From DASYXZ01 sp035946625 (GTDB lineage Bacteria; Acidobacteriota; Terriglobia; UBA7540), in the NCBI GenBank assembly GCA_035946625.1, contig DASYZE010000090.1:38663-102662 (forward strand): a stretch of DNA of 64,000 bases. Direction: 5' to 3'. The notes under the pieces were generated by a model. That model made no database searches, was not told where the DNA came from, and saw only the letters and a list, made by a program, of their open reading frames with translations. Made by a program: the position numbers and the translations under genes. Below, one piece after another: positions 16,740 through 25,900 of this stretch; position 1 is the stretch's first letter; each line of letters begins with the position of its first letter.

Positions 16740-18203
16740 TCAGCTTGCCCGGGCGGTTGGATGGGCCTCGCTTGCGAGGATCCAACTTGAGCCCCATCCG
16801 ATTACAAATGTCACCGTGGTTCCGATCGCCACGTACCACGTCCAAGCGATGGTGGTAAATTTCATCACATAAAGCAAGGTGGCCAGTCCCAGCAAAGCAC
16901 CGAGCAAGGCGTGGCTGGCGGTGACGCGCCGGGTCAGGACCCCAAGCAGAAATATTCCCAGCATCGCTCCGTAAGCCACGGAGGCGATGGTCAACGCGAG
17001 TTCGAGCACGCTCTCATGGAACTGCCGGGCCACAATCGCGACCAGCACGAGGACAATTCCCCAGACAATCGTCATGCCGCGCGAGATGCGCATATATTCT
17101 TTTTCATCAGCGTGAGGGCGAATGAACGGTTTGTAAAAATCCATTACAGAACTGGAAGCCAGCGAGTTGAGCGCGGCGCTCAAGTTGGACATGGCCGCCG
17201 CGATGATGGCCGCCACCAGAAGGCCCGCCAGGCCTTGTGGGAGCTCGGTGACCACAAAGGTGGGGAAGAGTTTGTCCGGATTGGCAAAGGGTGCGGCGGG
17301 CGGGAAGTGTTGATAAAAGGCAAAAAGGGCGACGCCCACCAGAAGGAAAAGAGCGAATTGAAATAAAATCACCACGCCGCTGGACAACAGAGCCGCCTGG
17401 CTCTGGCTTTTGTTTTTGGCCGCGAGCAGGCGCTGCACGATGAGTTGGTCGGTTCCGTGGCTGGCGGTGGTCAAGAAAGTTCCTCCCACCAGGCCCGACC
17501 AGAAGAGATAGGGCTCCTGCCAATTAAAACGGAAATCAAATACCTGAAATCTGTTCCCGTCCGAGCGCGCCAGGCGGGCGACCTCATGCCAGCCTCCGGG
17601 GATGGCGTGGATGGCGAGGATGAGCGCCAGCGCCGTCCCGGAAAGATAAATGAGCAGTTGAATGACGTCCGTCCATATGACCGCAGTAATTCCGCCCTTG
17701 AAAGTATAGAAGAGGGTCAGCGCGGTAATCATGATAACCGAGGTCAGGACGCCCGTCTTGAAAATTACTTCAATCAAGATGGAGATGGCGAAGACGCGCA
17801 CGCCTTCCGCTAGGGCGCGGCTGATGAGGAAGAGGGCGGCGGTAAAGACTTTCAGCCTTGGTCCGAACCTGCGCTCCACCAGTTGATACGCGGTAAAAAG
17901 TTCTCCGGCAAAATAACGCGGGATGAATATGAAGCTGACCACCACCCGGGCCACCAGGTACCCAAATACAAGTTGCAAAAAAGCCATATTCGAACGGTAG
18001 GCGATTCCGGGTGCGCTGATAATGGTCAGAATGCTGGTTTCTGCCGAGACCACTGAAAAGGCGATGGCCCACCAGGGCAGGCGGCGGCCACCAAGAAAGT
18101 AGTCGTGGAGTGTGCGCTGGCCCTTCCCAAAGTGAGCACCGAAGAGGGTGATGGCCACAAGATATCCGACCACCACCACCAAGTCGAGCCAGCTAAACGC
18201 CAC
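16740..18203 (-). CDS. Sodium:solute symporter (SSS) family, first gene of the GH18/GH84 operon
   Basis: The 487-residue product is an SSS symporter with about 13 membrane segments; DYFLGGRRLPWWAIAFSVVSAETS at its N-terminal part and SHGTDQLIVQRLLAAKN near the middle are typical of the SGLT-like branch. It starts with GTG 18203 behind a GAGGAG ribosome site. Its stop is seven bases before the APC permease start, so it heads the symporter-APC-GH18-GH84 operon. Sugar uptake (GlcNAc or chitobiose-like) is an inference from the hydrolases downstream. It is clearly shorter than, and not a close copy of, the other symporter near 2-3.8 kb. Confidence 0.88.
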   Translation of the reverse strand: MAFSWLDLVVVVGYLVAITLFGAHFGKGQRTLHDYFLGGRRLPWWAIAFSVVSAETSILTIISAPGIAYRSNMAFLQLVFGYLVARVVVSFIFIPRYFAGELFTAYQLVERRFGPRLKVFTAALFLISRALAEGVRVFAISILIEVIFKTGVLTSVIMITALTLFYTFKGGITAVIWTDVIQLLIYLSGTALALILAIHAIPGGWHEVARLARSDGNRFQVFDFRFNWQEPYLFWSGLVGGTFLTTASHGTDQLIVQRLLAAKNKSQSQAALLSSGVVILFQFALFLLVGVALFAFYQHFPPAAPFANPDKLFPTFVVTELPQGLAGLLVAAIIAAAMSNLSAALNSLASSSVMDFYKPFIRPHADEKEYMRISRGMTIVWGIVLVLVAIVARQFHESVLELALTIASVAYGAMLGIFLLGVLTRRVTASHALLGALLGLATLLYVMKFTTIAWTWYVAIGTTVTFVIGWGSSWILASEAHPTARAS

Positions 18204-18338
18204 TCGCGCTCCTCATTGTTCGTTCTTATTTGCAGCGATTCGATGCCGTTTCGCCCAGTGGGGAATTCGGCTCACGGCCCGGGGGCCTACGGTCAATCTA
18301 GCGAAGGGAGGAAGGAGTGTCAAGAAAAGTCGGCGCCA

Positions 18339-19151
18339 TCACTCAGTGCTTGCGTTTCCGCGCCGGGATTTTTTGATGCGCAGCAGGCAATGCGCCGCAA
18401 TATATTTGCGGAGGTGTTCCGGCATGCGTCGATCGAGGCAAAGTTCTTTGAGGTCGCTCACCGCGAGGTCGGGTAGGAACCCCAGCAATCGTCCGAAAGG
18501 AGTATGAGGATTTCGAATCAGCCCCAGCCGAACGTCATAGCGGCGGGACCACTTTTCGGTGGCAGCTATCATTTCCACCCCCTCAGCAGGCAGATCCCCA
18601 CGGGATAGCAGGCGGGTCACGTGAGCTTCAGTGAGATAGGGATTATCCAGAATGGCTCGAATCAATTCCCGGTCGTTGGTAAAAAGCAGGCCTGCCGCAA
18701 CGTGCCCGGAACCACGCCGGGCGAGCGAAATTTTCTGGCCACGGGGAATTCTCTCGGCTTTTTTGAGAATAGTTTCCTCAGCCGCGTGCTTCACGTCCGT
18801 GGGCACAGCGGGAGTCTGACAGACACGAACCAGATCGAAGAGGTGGAGAAATTTCAAGATGGGAAGCGAAACGAGCCGAGGCGTCCGGGGGTGCCGGGTC
18901 AGCGCCAGCTTGACAGAATAACTTCGAGCCGTCTCCTTATGGCTAGCTACCTCCCGGAGCACTTCCGGAGGCAGATCTTTCCTTTCCAGCAGGCGTAAAA
19001 GGTCGGGTTCCTGGAGATTGGGATTGCGCGCAAACGCGAGAAGGACCTCTTTTGCCCTTTCCCTGATAAAATGCTCCACACGCTGTCGGGGAGCAAAAGC
19101 AGCCTTTTCAGCGCGTTCCGCCAGTGATTCGCCTTGACTGCTTGCGTGCAT
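18339..19151 (-). CDS. Internally duplicated alpha-helical repeat protein of unknown function
   Basis: The 270-residue soluble protein has no signal peptide or membrane segment. It is built from two halves that align with each other: residues about 43-131 and 170-261. Matching landmarks are ARNPNLQEPDLLRLL with LDNPYLTEAHVTRLL, KDLPPEVL with GDLPAEGV, and LTRHPRTP with LIRNPHTP. The pattern of short helices with NP and LP turns recalls leucine-rich-variant or HEAT-like repeats, which bind proteins or nucleic acids. The start has GGAG four bases before ATG 19151. It stands alone, divergent from the TPR gene. I do not recognise a named family. Confidence 0.72.
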   Translation of the reverse strand: MHASSQGESLAERAEKAAFAPRQRVEHFIRERAKEVLLAFARNPNLQEPDLLRLLERKDLPPEVLREVASHKETARSYSVKLALTRHPRTPRLVSLPILKFLHLFDLVRVCQTPAVPTDVKHAAEETILKKAERIPRGQKISLARRGSGHVAAGLLFTNDRELIRAILDNPYLTEAHVTRLLSRGDLPAEGVEMIAATEKWSRRYDVRLGLIRNPHTPFGRLLGFLPDLAVSDLKELCLDRRMPEHLRKYIAAHCLLRIKKSRRGNASTE

Positions 19152-19473
19152 CTTGCTCCAATTGTAACGATCCCGCCTTTAACTCGCAAGAAAGTTGAGG
19201 TACGCCAGGGGCGACACCCTGCGGAAGTCTTGCATCTTATGATATGAGTAGTGATATGAAATAGGGGCAGGGGATTAAAAATTTGAAAGGCCTTCAGATT
19301 TTGCTTGCAAAGTTTTGTGAGTCTTGATATTTCAATTGTCGCTTTCGTGTGCGATTCTGGCATCAAGCAAGTACTGGAGCCTTCATGTAATCCGTCCAGG
19401 CAGGCCGGAGCTTGTACGGGGCAAATCCTGAAATTACTGGGCTCATACCCTATGAACTGAGGTCGTCAACCAA
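19152..19473. other. Divergent intergenic region without recognised elements
   Basis: The 322 bases between the helical-repeat gene and the TPR gene are AT-richer than the flanks. I find only weak promoter-like matches in it (for example TTGAAA near 19283 with a poor -10) and no hairpin with a T tract. The ribosome site of the TPR gene (GAGG, 11 bases before the ATG) is at the right end. Confidence 0.5.
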
Positions 19474-20835
19474 ATGAAGAAAAATCTCGTGTTTGTCGGT
19501 TCTGTCTTGCTGGTCAGCCTCGGATGCGGGTCGGCCCTTGCCCGGCCCGCAAGGGTTGGAGAGAGATTTTCCGGGATAACTCCGAAGCTCGCTTGGGCTG
19601 CCCCTCAACAAGCCGCGGGTGAAAAGAAAGGGCCTCAATGGAAGAGCACGGATGAGTATAATGCCTTTCAGGCCGTAGCCAACGAAAAGGACGCTCACAA
19701 GAAGATTTCCGGGGCGGAAGCTTTCCTGGCCAAGTTCACAGATACGGATTTTAAGGATTTGGCCTACCTCCAGGAGTTGACGGCCTACCAACAATTGGGC
19801 GATGGGTCTCACGCCATTGAAGCGGGCGAGAAAGCGCTCTCTACCAATCCCGACAATCTTGACGCGCTCAGGTACGTTTGTTTTGCCACGCCCTTCGTTT
19901 TCAAGCCTACAGACGCTGACGCTGACGCCAAATTGACCCAAGTGGATGGGTACGCGAAGCATGGATTAGAGGTTATTCAGAAGCTGCAGAAACCCGCCAA
20001 CGTTCCTGAGGATCAATACAATCAGGCCATCAAGGGATTACGTTCTGTTTTCAACGGAACTATCGGTTGGGTAGCTTTGCAAAAGAAGGATTATGCGGCT
20101 GCCATCACGTCCCTAAAGACCGCTGCGGAAGATGATCCTGGTAACAACCTCACCTTCTCCATGCTCGGGCAGGCTTACCTGCAATCCTCGCCGCCCGACT
20201 ATGACAATGGCATTTGGAGTTTGGCCCGGTCGGTTGCATTGGCCAACGCATCAAAAAGTCCCAACGCGGCGGCTCTCCAGAAGTATTACGATCAGGTCTA
20301 CACCAATCGACACGGTTCCGATCAAGGCGAGCAGGACATCCTTACTCAGGCAGCGACTTCCGTCAACCCGCCCGATGGCTTCAAGGTGGCGCCCGCCCCC
20401 AAGCACGCGCCCACTGGCAACCAGTTTGTCGACGCATTTTACAGTTATGAAGATGCGCTCAAGGCCGGTGGCGACACGGAAAAGCAGCAATGGGCTGCGC
20501 TCAAGGGCCAGCCGTTCGGCGGGCCCGGATTTGTGGATAGCGTCGAACCCGGAACAGATCCCGGCACCACGTTGGTCCACATCGACATCAGTGATGATTC
20601 CAAAGCCAAAGACGGAACTTACGACATTACCTTGAGGGATCAACAACCCCAAGCGAAGAACCTCGCCACTGGGGCCCCAGTTCGCTTCCAAGGGACGATG
20701 GCGGAATATGCCATGACGCCCAATTTCACCATCACTTTGGATGGAACCATCAATGACGACGATTTGGCCGCCGGTCAAAAGGCCAAAGCCAAGCCCAAGC
20801 CGAGACCGAGGCCGCGTCGCAGGGTCGGTCACTGA
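19474..20835 (+). CDS. Exported TPR-repeat protein
   Basis: The 453-residue product has a signal peptide ending near GSALA at about residue 23. Residues about 50-270 contain tetratricopeptide-like helix pairs: LAKFTDTDFKDLAYLQELTA, HAIEAGEKALSTNPDNLDAL, and DYAAAITSLKTAAEDDPGNN followed by LTFSMLGQAYLQ. The C-terminal 150 residues have a beta-rich segment and end in an unusual KAKAKPKPRPRPRRR tail, highly basic and proline-rich, which could bind an acidic partner or surface. The role is probably a periplasmic protein-interaction scaffold. It is convergent with the fis-cvpA-purC run and has no operon partner. Confidence 0.8.
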   Translation: MKKNLVFVGSVLLVSLGCGSALARPARVGERFSGITPKLAWAAPQQAAGEKKGPQWKSTDEYNAFQAVANEKDAHKKISGAEAFLAKFTDTDFKDLAYLQELTAYQQLGDGSHAIEAGEKALSTNPDNLDALRYVCFATPFVFKPTDADADAKLTQVDGYAKHGLEVIQKLQKPANVPEDQYNQAIKGLRSVFNGTIGWVALQKKDYAAAITSLKTAAEDDPGNNLTFSMLGQAYLQSSPPDYDNGIWSLARSVALANASKSPNAAALQKYYDQVYTNRHGSDQGEQDILTQAATSVNPPDGFKVAPAPKHAPTGNQFVDAFYSYEDALKAGGDTEKQQWAALKGQPFGGPGFVDSVEPGTDPGTTLVHIDISDDSKAKDGTYDITLRDQQPQAKNLATGAPVRFQGTMAEYAMTPNFTITLDGTINDDDLAAGQKAKAKPKPRPRPRRRVGH

Positions 20836-20953
20836 GGAAGGGTTGGGATTCGAGCACTGCTTGTGGATGTGCGAATATCGAAACGGGCTTGGATTGGTTG
20901 GATCAAGATTCCGACAAGGTCAATTGGGAAGCGCGTCGACAATCAAAAACAGT

Positions 20954-21187
20954 TCATCGGCTCGAGCCCTTGCGGCGCTTGGGCCGGTGATCGAGATCAA
21001 GCGCTCCGATTTTCCTGCTCAACGTATTGCGGTGTATTCCCAGCATTTGAGCGGCCTTCGATTGATTACCTTTGCTATTTTCCATCACCTTCTTTATAAA
21101 TCTTTTTTCGAACTCACTCAAAGCATCCTCGTACGAAATCCCATGGTCCACCAATTGGTCGATGAGGGAATCAAGTTGCTCTTTCAT
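20954..21187 (-). CDS. Small Fis-type helix-turn-helix protein
   Basis: The 77-residue protein is almost entirely a Fis/NtrC-type DNA-binding domain: FEKRFIKKVMENSKGNQSKA leads into AAQMLGIHRNTLSRKIGALD, matching the Fis HTH. E. coli Fis has 98 residues, so this is a short stand-alone version lacking most of the N-terminal arm. The ATG at 21187 has GGAG seven bases upstream. It is 40 bases downstream of cvpA on the same strand and probably belongs to the purC-cvpA transcript. It may be a nucleoid-associated protein or local regulator; a role in linking growth rate to transcription would be by analogy only. Confidence 0.85.
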   Translation of the reverse strand: MKEQLDSLIDQLVDHGISYEDALSEFEKRFIKKVMENSKGNQSKAAQMLGIHRNTLSRKIGALDLDHRPKRRKGSSR

Positions 21188-21227
21188 GGCCCAGCTCCAA
21201 ATAAAAATGATCCGAAAGATATTCCCA

Positions 21228-21779
21228 TCAATTCTTGGGCGCCTTTTTATCCTGCTGAATCAGGGCTTCCCTGAACTTGTCAAAACCGAGCCGAAACTGC
21301 GATTTAAGGTCTGCCGGCATTAGAAACGCAATGACCCGCGCCCCGGTGGTGACGTAGGGAGCCAGCACCGATTGATTCACAGCGTCCGGCTTGATCGCGA
21401 ATGCGACCAGGGCGAGGAGTAAAATACAGTCCACCGCCAAACCCCGGAAAGCCCCAAAAATTGCACCCAGGATGCGGTCAAATGATTGCAATCCCGCAGT
21501 CTTGATCAATTTCCTTGCCATCGACGATATCAAAGCGCCCAGCACCAGAATGGCCAGGAACAATGTCAAGAAGCCGGCGGCCAGGGCTACGTCGTGCGAA
21601 CGAGTCAGGTCTTCAAACCACAATGCCGCCCACTGGTAGCCCAGTGCCGCGACGGCCAGGCCAACCAAAACCGCAGCCAGTGAAATCAATTCCTGGATGA
21701 ACCCTTTCATCGTTGCCGTGACAATGGACACGACGGCAATGGTGGTGAGAGTCCAATCAAGCCAATTCCATGTACCCAC
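21228..21779 (-). CDS. CvpA family membrane protein
   Basis: The 183-residue product has four hydrophobic segments and the CvpA pattern NWLDWTLTTIAVVSIVTATM then GFIQELISLAAVLVGLAVAA at the N terminus and DRILGAIFGAFRGLAVDCIL near the middle. CvpA is named for colicin V production and is often linked to purine genes; its molecular function is still unclear. The start is GTG 21779 with AAGGA close upstream. It sits 30 bases after purC and 40 bases before the fis-like gene, giving a purC-cvpA-fis order that echoes the cvpA-purF link in enterobacteria. Confidence 0.88.
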   Translation of the reverse strand: MGTWNWLDWTLTTIAVVSIVTATMKGFIQELISLAAVLVGLAVAALGYQWAALWFEDLTRSHDVALAAGFLTLFLAILVLGALISSMARKLIKTAGLQSFDRILGAIFGAFRGLAVDCILLLALVAFAIKPDAVNQSVLAPYVTTGARVIAFLMPADLKSQFRLGFDKFREALIQQDKKAPKN

Positions 21780-21809
21780 TTTTTCCTTCGGAGCCTGAAC
21801 CAGCTTGCT

Positions 21810-22718
21810 TCAGCTCAGATTATGACCTGTCAGCCGCCGGAAAGCATCCCTGTACTTATCGCTGGTTTTTTTCACCACCTCATCGGGAAGCGGGGGAGGT
21901 GGAGGCTTCTTGTTCCAGTGAATCGATTCGAGGTAATCGCGCACAAACTGTTTATCAAACGAAGGCTGCGATCTTCCGGCTTGGTAGCCGTCCTTGGGCC
22001 AAAAACGGGAGGAATCGGGAGTCAAAACCTCGTCAATCAGAATAATCTTCCCTCCGACTTCGCCAAACTCAACCTTGGTATCCGCCAGCAGAATCCCCCG
22101 GCTATCCGCATAATCGCGCGATTTTTCATAGAGGGTTAAACTGTACTCACGGATCTTTTCCGCGCTCGCGCGTCCAATGGTCCGGACGGTTTCATTCCAA
22201 TCGATGTTTTCGTCATGCCCTTCCGTAGCCTTGGTGGCGGGAGTAAAAATCGGGTGCTCCAGCTTCGAAGATTCGCGCAGACCAGCGGGGAGCTTTACTC
22301 CACAAACCGCGCCTGTGGCCTGGTAATCCTTCCAGCCCGAACCTGCCAGATAACCCCGCACCACGCATTCAATCGGGAACGGACGCGTTTTTTCCACCAG
22401 CATCGAGCGACCCAGCAATTGGTCCGAAAAAGGCTTCAGCTCTTTCGGATAGTCGGCCATGCGCGCGGTTAGAAAATGATGCGGGATGGTACCCCGAAAA
22501 AAATTGAACCAGAAACAGGAAAGCTGGGTGAGCACCCGCCCTTTATCCGGGATGCCTTCCCCCATCACCACGTCGAAAGCCGAAAGGCGATCGGTGGCCA
22601 CCACCAGAAGGCGCTCGCCCGACACCTCGTAAACATCACGAACCTTCCCGCGTGAAAGAAGCTTCACGCCCGGCAACTGCGTTTCTCGAATGGGAGTGTG
22701 TGGGTTTTGTTTGGTCAC
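21810..22718 (-). CDS. purC: Phosphoribosylaminoimidazole-succinocarboxamide synthase
   Basis: PurC joins aspartate to CAIR in purine biosynthesis, using ATP. The 302-residue form belongs to the longer class (as in fungal Ade1) rather than the 240-residue enterobacterial form. Signature segments are LLSRGKVRDVYE (residues about 20-31), VATDRLSAFDVVMGEGIPDK, RSMLVEKTRPFPIECVVRGY and DTKVEFGEVGGKIILIDEVL (the SAICAR synthase signature), then PDSSRFWP. The start is GTG 22718; no strong ribosome site is visible. It is the first gene of a minus-strand run with cvpA and fis. A 15-base dyad lies about 160 bases upstream. Confidence 0.95.
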   Translation of the reverse strand: MTKQNPHTPIRETQLPGVKLLSRGKVRDVYEVSGERLLVVATDRLSAFDVVMGEGIPDKGRVLTQLSCFWFNFFRGTIPHHFLTARMADYPKELKPFSDQLLGRSMLVEKTRPFPIECVVRGYLAGSGWKDYQATGAVCGVKLPAGLRESSKLEHPIFTPATKATEGHDENIDWNETVRTIGRASAEKIREYSLTLYEKSRDYADSRGILLADTKVEFGEVGGKIILIDEVLTPDSSRFWPKDGYQAGRSQPSFDKQFVRDYLESIHWNKKPPPPPLPDEVVKKTSDKYRDAFRRLTGHNLS

Positions 22719-22876
22719 AGGTTTATGAGAGCGATAATTTTAAGCCATCGCCATAAGATGTCAACGAAAAAAATGGACCGCACTCTTGCGGCGAACCCTC
22801 TGTAAGCAAGGGGTACCCGCAATTCATCGCAAGACCTGGGATGGCCTTTGCCGCAAAAGGAACTCCCGGAAGGTTT

Positions 22877-22891
22877 GCACAATAATTGTGC
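22877..22891. promoter_or_regulatory. Dyad-symmetric site GCACAAT-A-ATTGTGC between smc and purC
   Basis: Two perfectly complementary 7-base arms flank one base. The site lies about 160 bases upstream of the purC start and 74 bases beyond the smc stop, both on the minus strand. It shares the CACAAT/ATTGTG core with the palindrome at 27016-27027. Size and symmetry suit a dimeric repressor operator. No protein can be assigned. Confidence 0.45.
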
Positions 22892-22964
22892 AGTTGACTA
22901 TGATCACGATCCAGGCGCGGTTTTGGAGGTGGAGCGCCGGGGCGCATCTTCCCACGTGGAACTT

Positions 22965-25900
22965 TTAAGCCGGGACCGCCTCAGGCTCAGGCTCAAATTC
23001 TTCGAATCGGACGGAAACCAGTTTGGAAACTCCAGGTTCTTCCATGGTCACGCCATACATCAGCTTGGCGATTTCCATGGTCCGCTTGTTGTGGGTGATC
23101 AGAATGAACTGGGTGTGCTGGCTCATTTGGTGGATGAGCCGGGTGAAGCGGTCCACGTTCGATTCATCGAGGGGCGCGTCCACTTCGTCCAAAATACAGA
23201 AGGGGCTGGGCGTGAACCGGAATACGGCGATCAGCAGCGCCAAAGCGGCCAGGGCTTTTTCTCCGCCCGAAAGCAGCAGGACGTTCTGCAAGCGCTTCCC
23301 GGGGGGCTGGGCCACGATGTCGAGGCCGCTATCGGGGTCGCCGTCATCGCTCAGCCGCATCTCACCGACACCGCCGCCGAAGAGCGTTCGGAACGATTCG
23401 GCAAAATTGCGATTGATGGCCTCAAACGCCTGGAGGAACTGACGGCGCGACACCTCGTCAATTTCTTTGATCGCCTGCGCTGTGTCGTTGATCGAAACCA
23501 GCAAGTCCTGCCTTTGCGTTTCGAGAAACGTGAAACGGTCCTCCGCGTCCTGCAATTCCTCGAGGGCCATCATGTTCACGGGTCCCAGCGCTTCGATGCG
23601 CGCTTTCAGGGCCCGGAGCTCTTCCTCGGCGGCGTGGAGAAATTCGCCGGAGAGCGCGCAGTCAGGCGCAAGCTCGGCGAGCAATTGCGCGGGCTCCGTA
23701 TTCAGCTCCTCGCGGCATTGTCGGGCCTGGTGAGCCTGGTCAGATTCCGCACGGGCCAAACCGATCTCCGCCTCCGAGCGCTGGTCACGGAGGGATTCAA
23801 AAGCAGCCCGGGCCGCGTCTATCATCGGACCGAGCTGGTCTCTTCGGATTCTCACCCCCTGCGACTCCCGTTCCAGGCTGACCCATTGCAGTCTCAAGAC
23901 CTCTTGTTCTTTTTCAACCTCAGACCGGCGCGCCTGGGCCGCTTCGCATTCTTCGGTCATTCCAAATTGCTCTTCGCCCCAGCCTTTGCTTTGTTGGGAA
24001 AGTCGCGTGATACGCCCGCGAACTTCCTCGGTCTGCGCGAGCACGCGAACTCGCTCCGTTTCCGCGGCGCGGGTTCGCTCTTCCAGAGCACTGGCGCGCG
24101 CCTGCGCGGCGGCGTGGTTCTGGGTCATCTGGTCGAGCTGCGAGCGAAGGTCGCGCAACACCAGAGTGGTTTGCTCGATTTCGTTTTCTCTCTGCTTCTG
24201 CTCCGCCGCCGCCGCATCCAGTTGCGCGCGCAGGCTCGCCTCGCGGACCAAAACAGATTGGCGCTCGCCTGCCAACGCCGAGCCCTCGCCCTTGAGAACG
24301 CGCAACCGCTCGGTGGCGCGGGCGCAATCTTCGTGTGCCTGGCGCATTTTTTCGTTGGCCAGCACGGCTTTCTTCTCCGCTTCCCCTTTTTCAGCATTCA
24401 AACCGCGCAACTGTTCTTCCAGGCGCGCCACCCGCGCCGATTGCTCTGAATACTTCGCCCCCGACTCGCGCACCAAATCTTCAAGGTCGGCCGTGCGCCG
24501 CTCGAGTTCCCGGAAATCCCGCCGCAAAGCCAGCGGGCCGGCGCTGGCGCCGCGTCCCCCGGTCACGAGGCGGTGATGATAATGTTCGCCACTCGGAGCC
24601 AGGAAATGGTAATCGGGGTATTGACCGGCCAATCGCTCCGCCGCGGCTGAGTCTTCAACCAGGTATGCGTTCTGGAGGGCTGGCAGTGGCAAGTCGCCGT
24701 TCAATCCCAAACGCGATTCAAACCGCACCAGGTCGCGAACCTGCGCCACCACGCCCTGCGCCGAGCGGACTTCAGGATCGGAGTGGCCATTCGCATGGCC
24801 ACCCGAAGAGAGCCGGGTCACAAAAAAAGTGGATCGACCGGCGCCTTCATTTTTCAACAGAGCGATGCCGGACCTTGCTTCGTCGTGACCTTCAACCACC
24901 ACGCACTCCAAGTCGTGCTTTAGGAATTCTTCCACCACTTCTTCATATCCGGGAGATACTTCCACAAAATCCGCCAGCAATCCCATGGGCCGAAAACTGT
25001 GGCCGTTGTCAACGTGGTGGAGGGAAAGAAGCTTCCGCACGCTCTCGGTGGTGTAGGCGTGGCGGGCCAGAGACTCATCCAAAGCTTGCTTGCGGGCAAC
25101 CACTGCGGAGAATTCCTGGCGAAGGGTTTCCAATTGCCGGCGGCTTTCCGTTTCTTCTTCGCGCGTTCGGCTCAAAGTGCCAGTGGTATCGGAAACAGAT
25201 TGCGCCAGGCCCGCCAGTGTGCTTTCGCCGCGCATGTGATCGGATCCAAGAACTTCGAGGTCTGCCGCCAATCGATTGTGTTCCAATTCGATTGCCGCCG
25301 TTTCGGTTTCATTGCGCTTTATCTGGCGCTCAAGTCCCAGGCCTATTTCTTCCGACTGTACGAGATGATTTCGCAAGGCGGCCGCCGCGCTCACAGCCGC
25401 CAGAAGTCCCTGGCGCGTGGCTTCAACATCCGCTTCGCCTTTTGCGACCTGCTCGGTCAGGCCAACCTTTTTCGTCAACAAATCCGTCGCGTCTTCCTGA
25501 GCCATGGCTAATTCCCGGTTGAGCTGGCCGGCCCGGCGGGTGAGTTCGGCGGTTTCGAGATTAAGAGATTCAAGCTGAGCCTGAAGCGTTCCCCTCTCGG
25601 TGGTGGCTTCCAGCACCCGCGCTCCCAATGTTGCGATATGCTGATTGATCTGGTCGATCCTCGATTGGAGCCGCTGCTGTTCCAGCCCGCCTTGCGCAAT
25701 TAATTCGCGGGATGTGGTTAGTTGGTTTTCCAACTCTTCGGACCGGGCCGTTACCAATTTCTGCTCGCGTTCAAGCCCGGCAAGTTCCTGTCCGGACACC
25801 GAACATTGGTCCTGCAGAATTGCTAATTCGTCGTGGAGCCGATTGCATTCGTTTTCAAGCGTCAGAAGCCGCGAGGATAAAACAATCTTGAGCCGCCCGC

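Noticed and set aside
22848..24449. 533-residue plus-strand open frame
   Set aside because: It lies antisense to smc with no domain or ribosome site; the high third-position GC of smc creates long mirror frames.
24335..25522. 395-residue plus-strand open frame
   Set aside because: Antisense to the smc coiled-coil region, Arg/Pro-rich, no motif.
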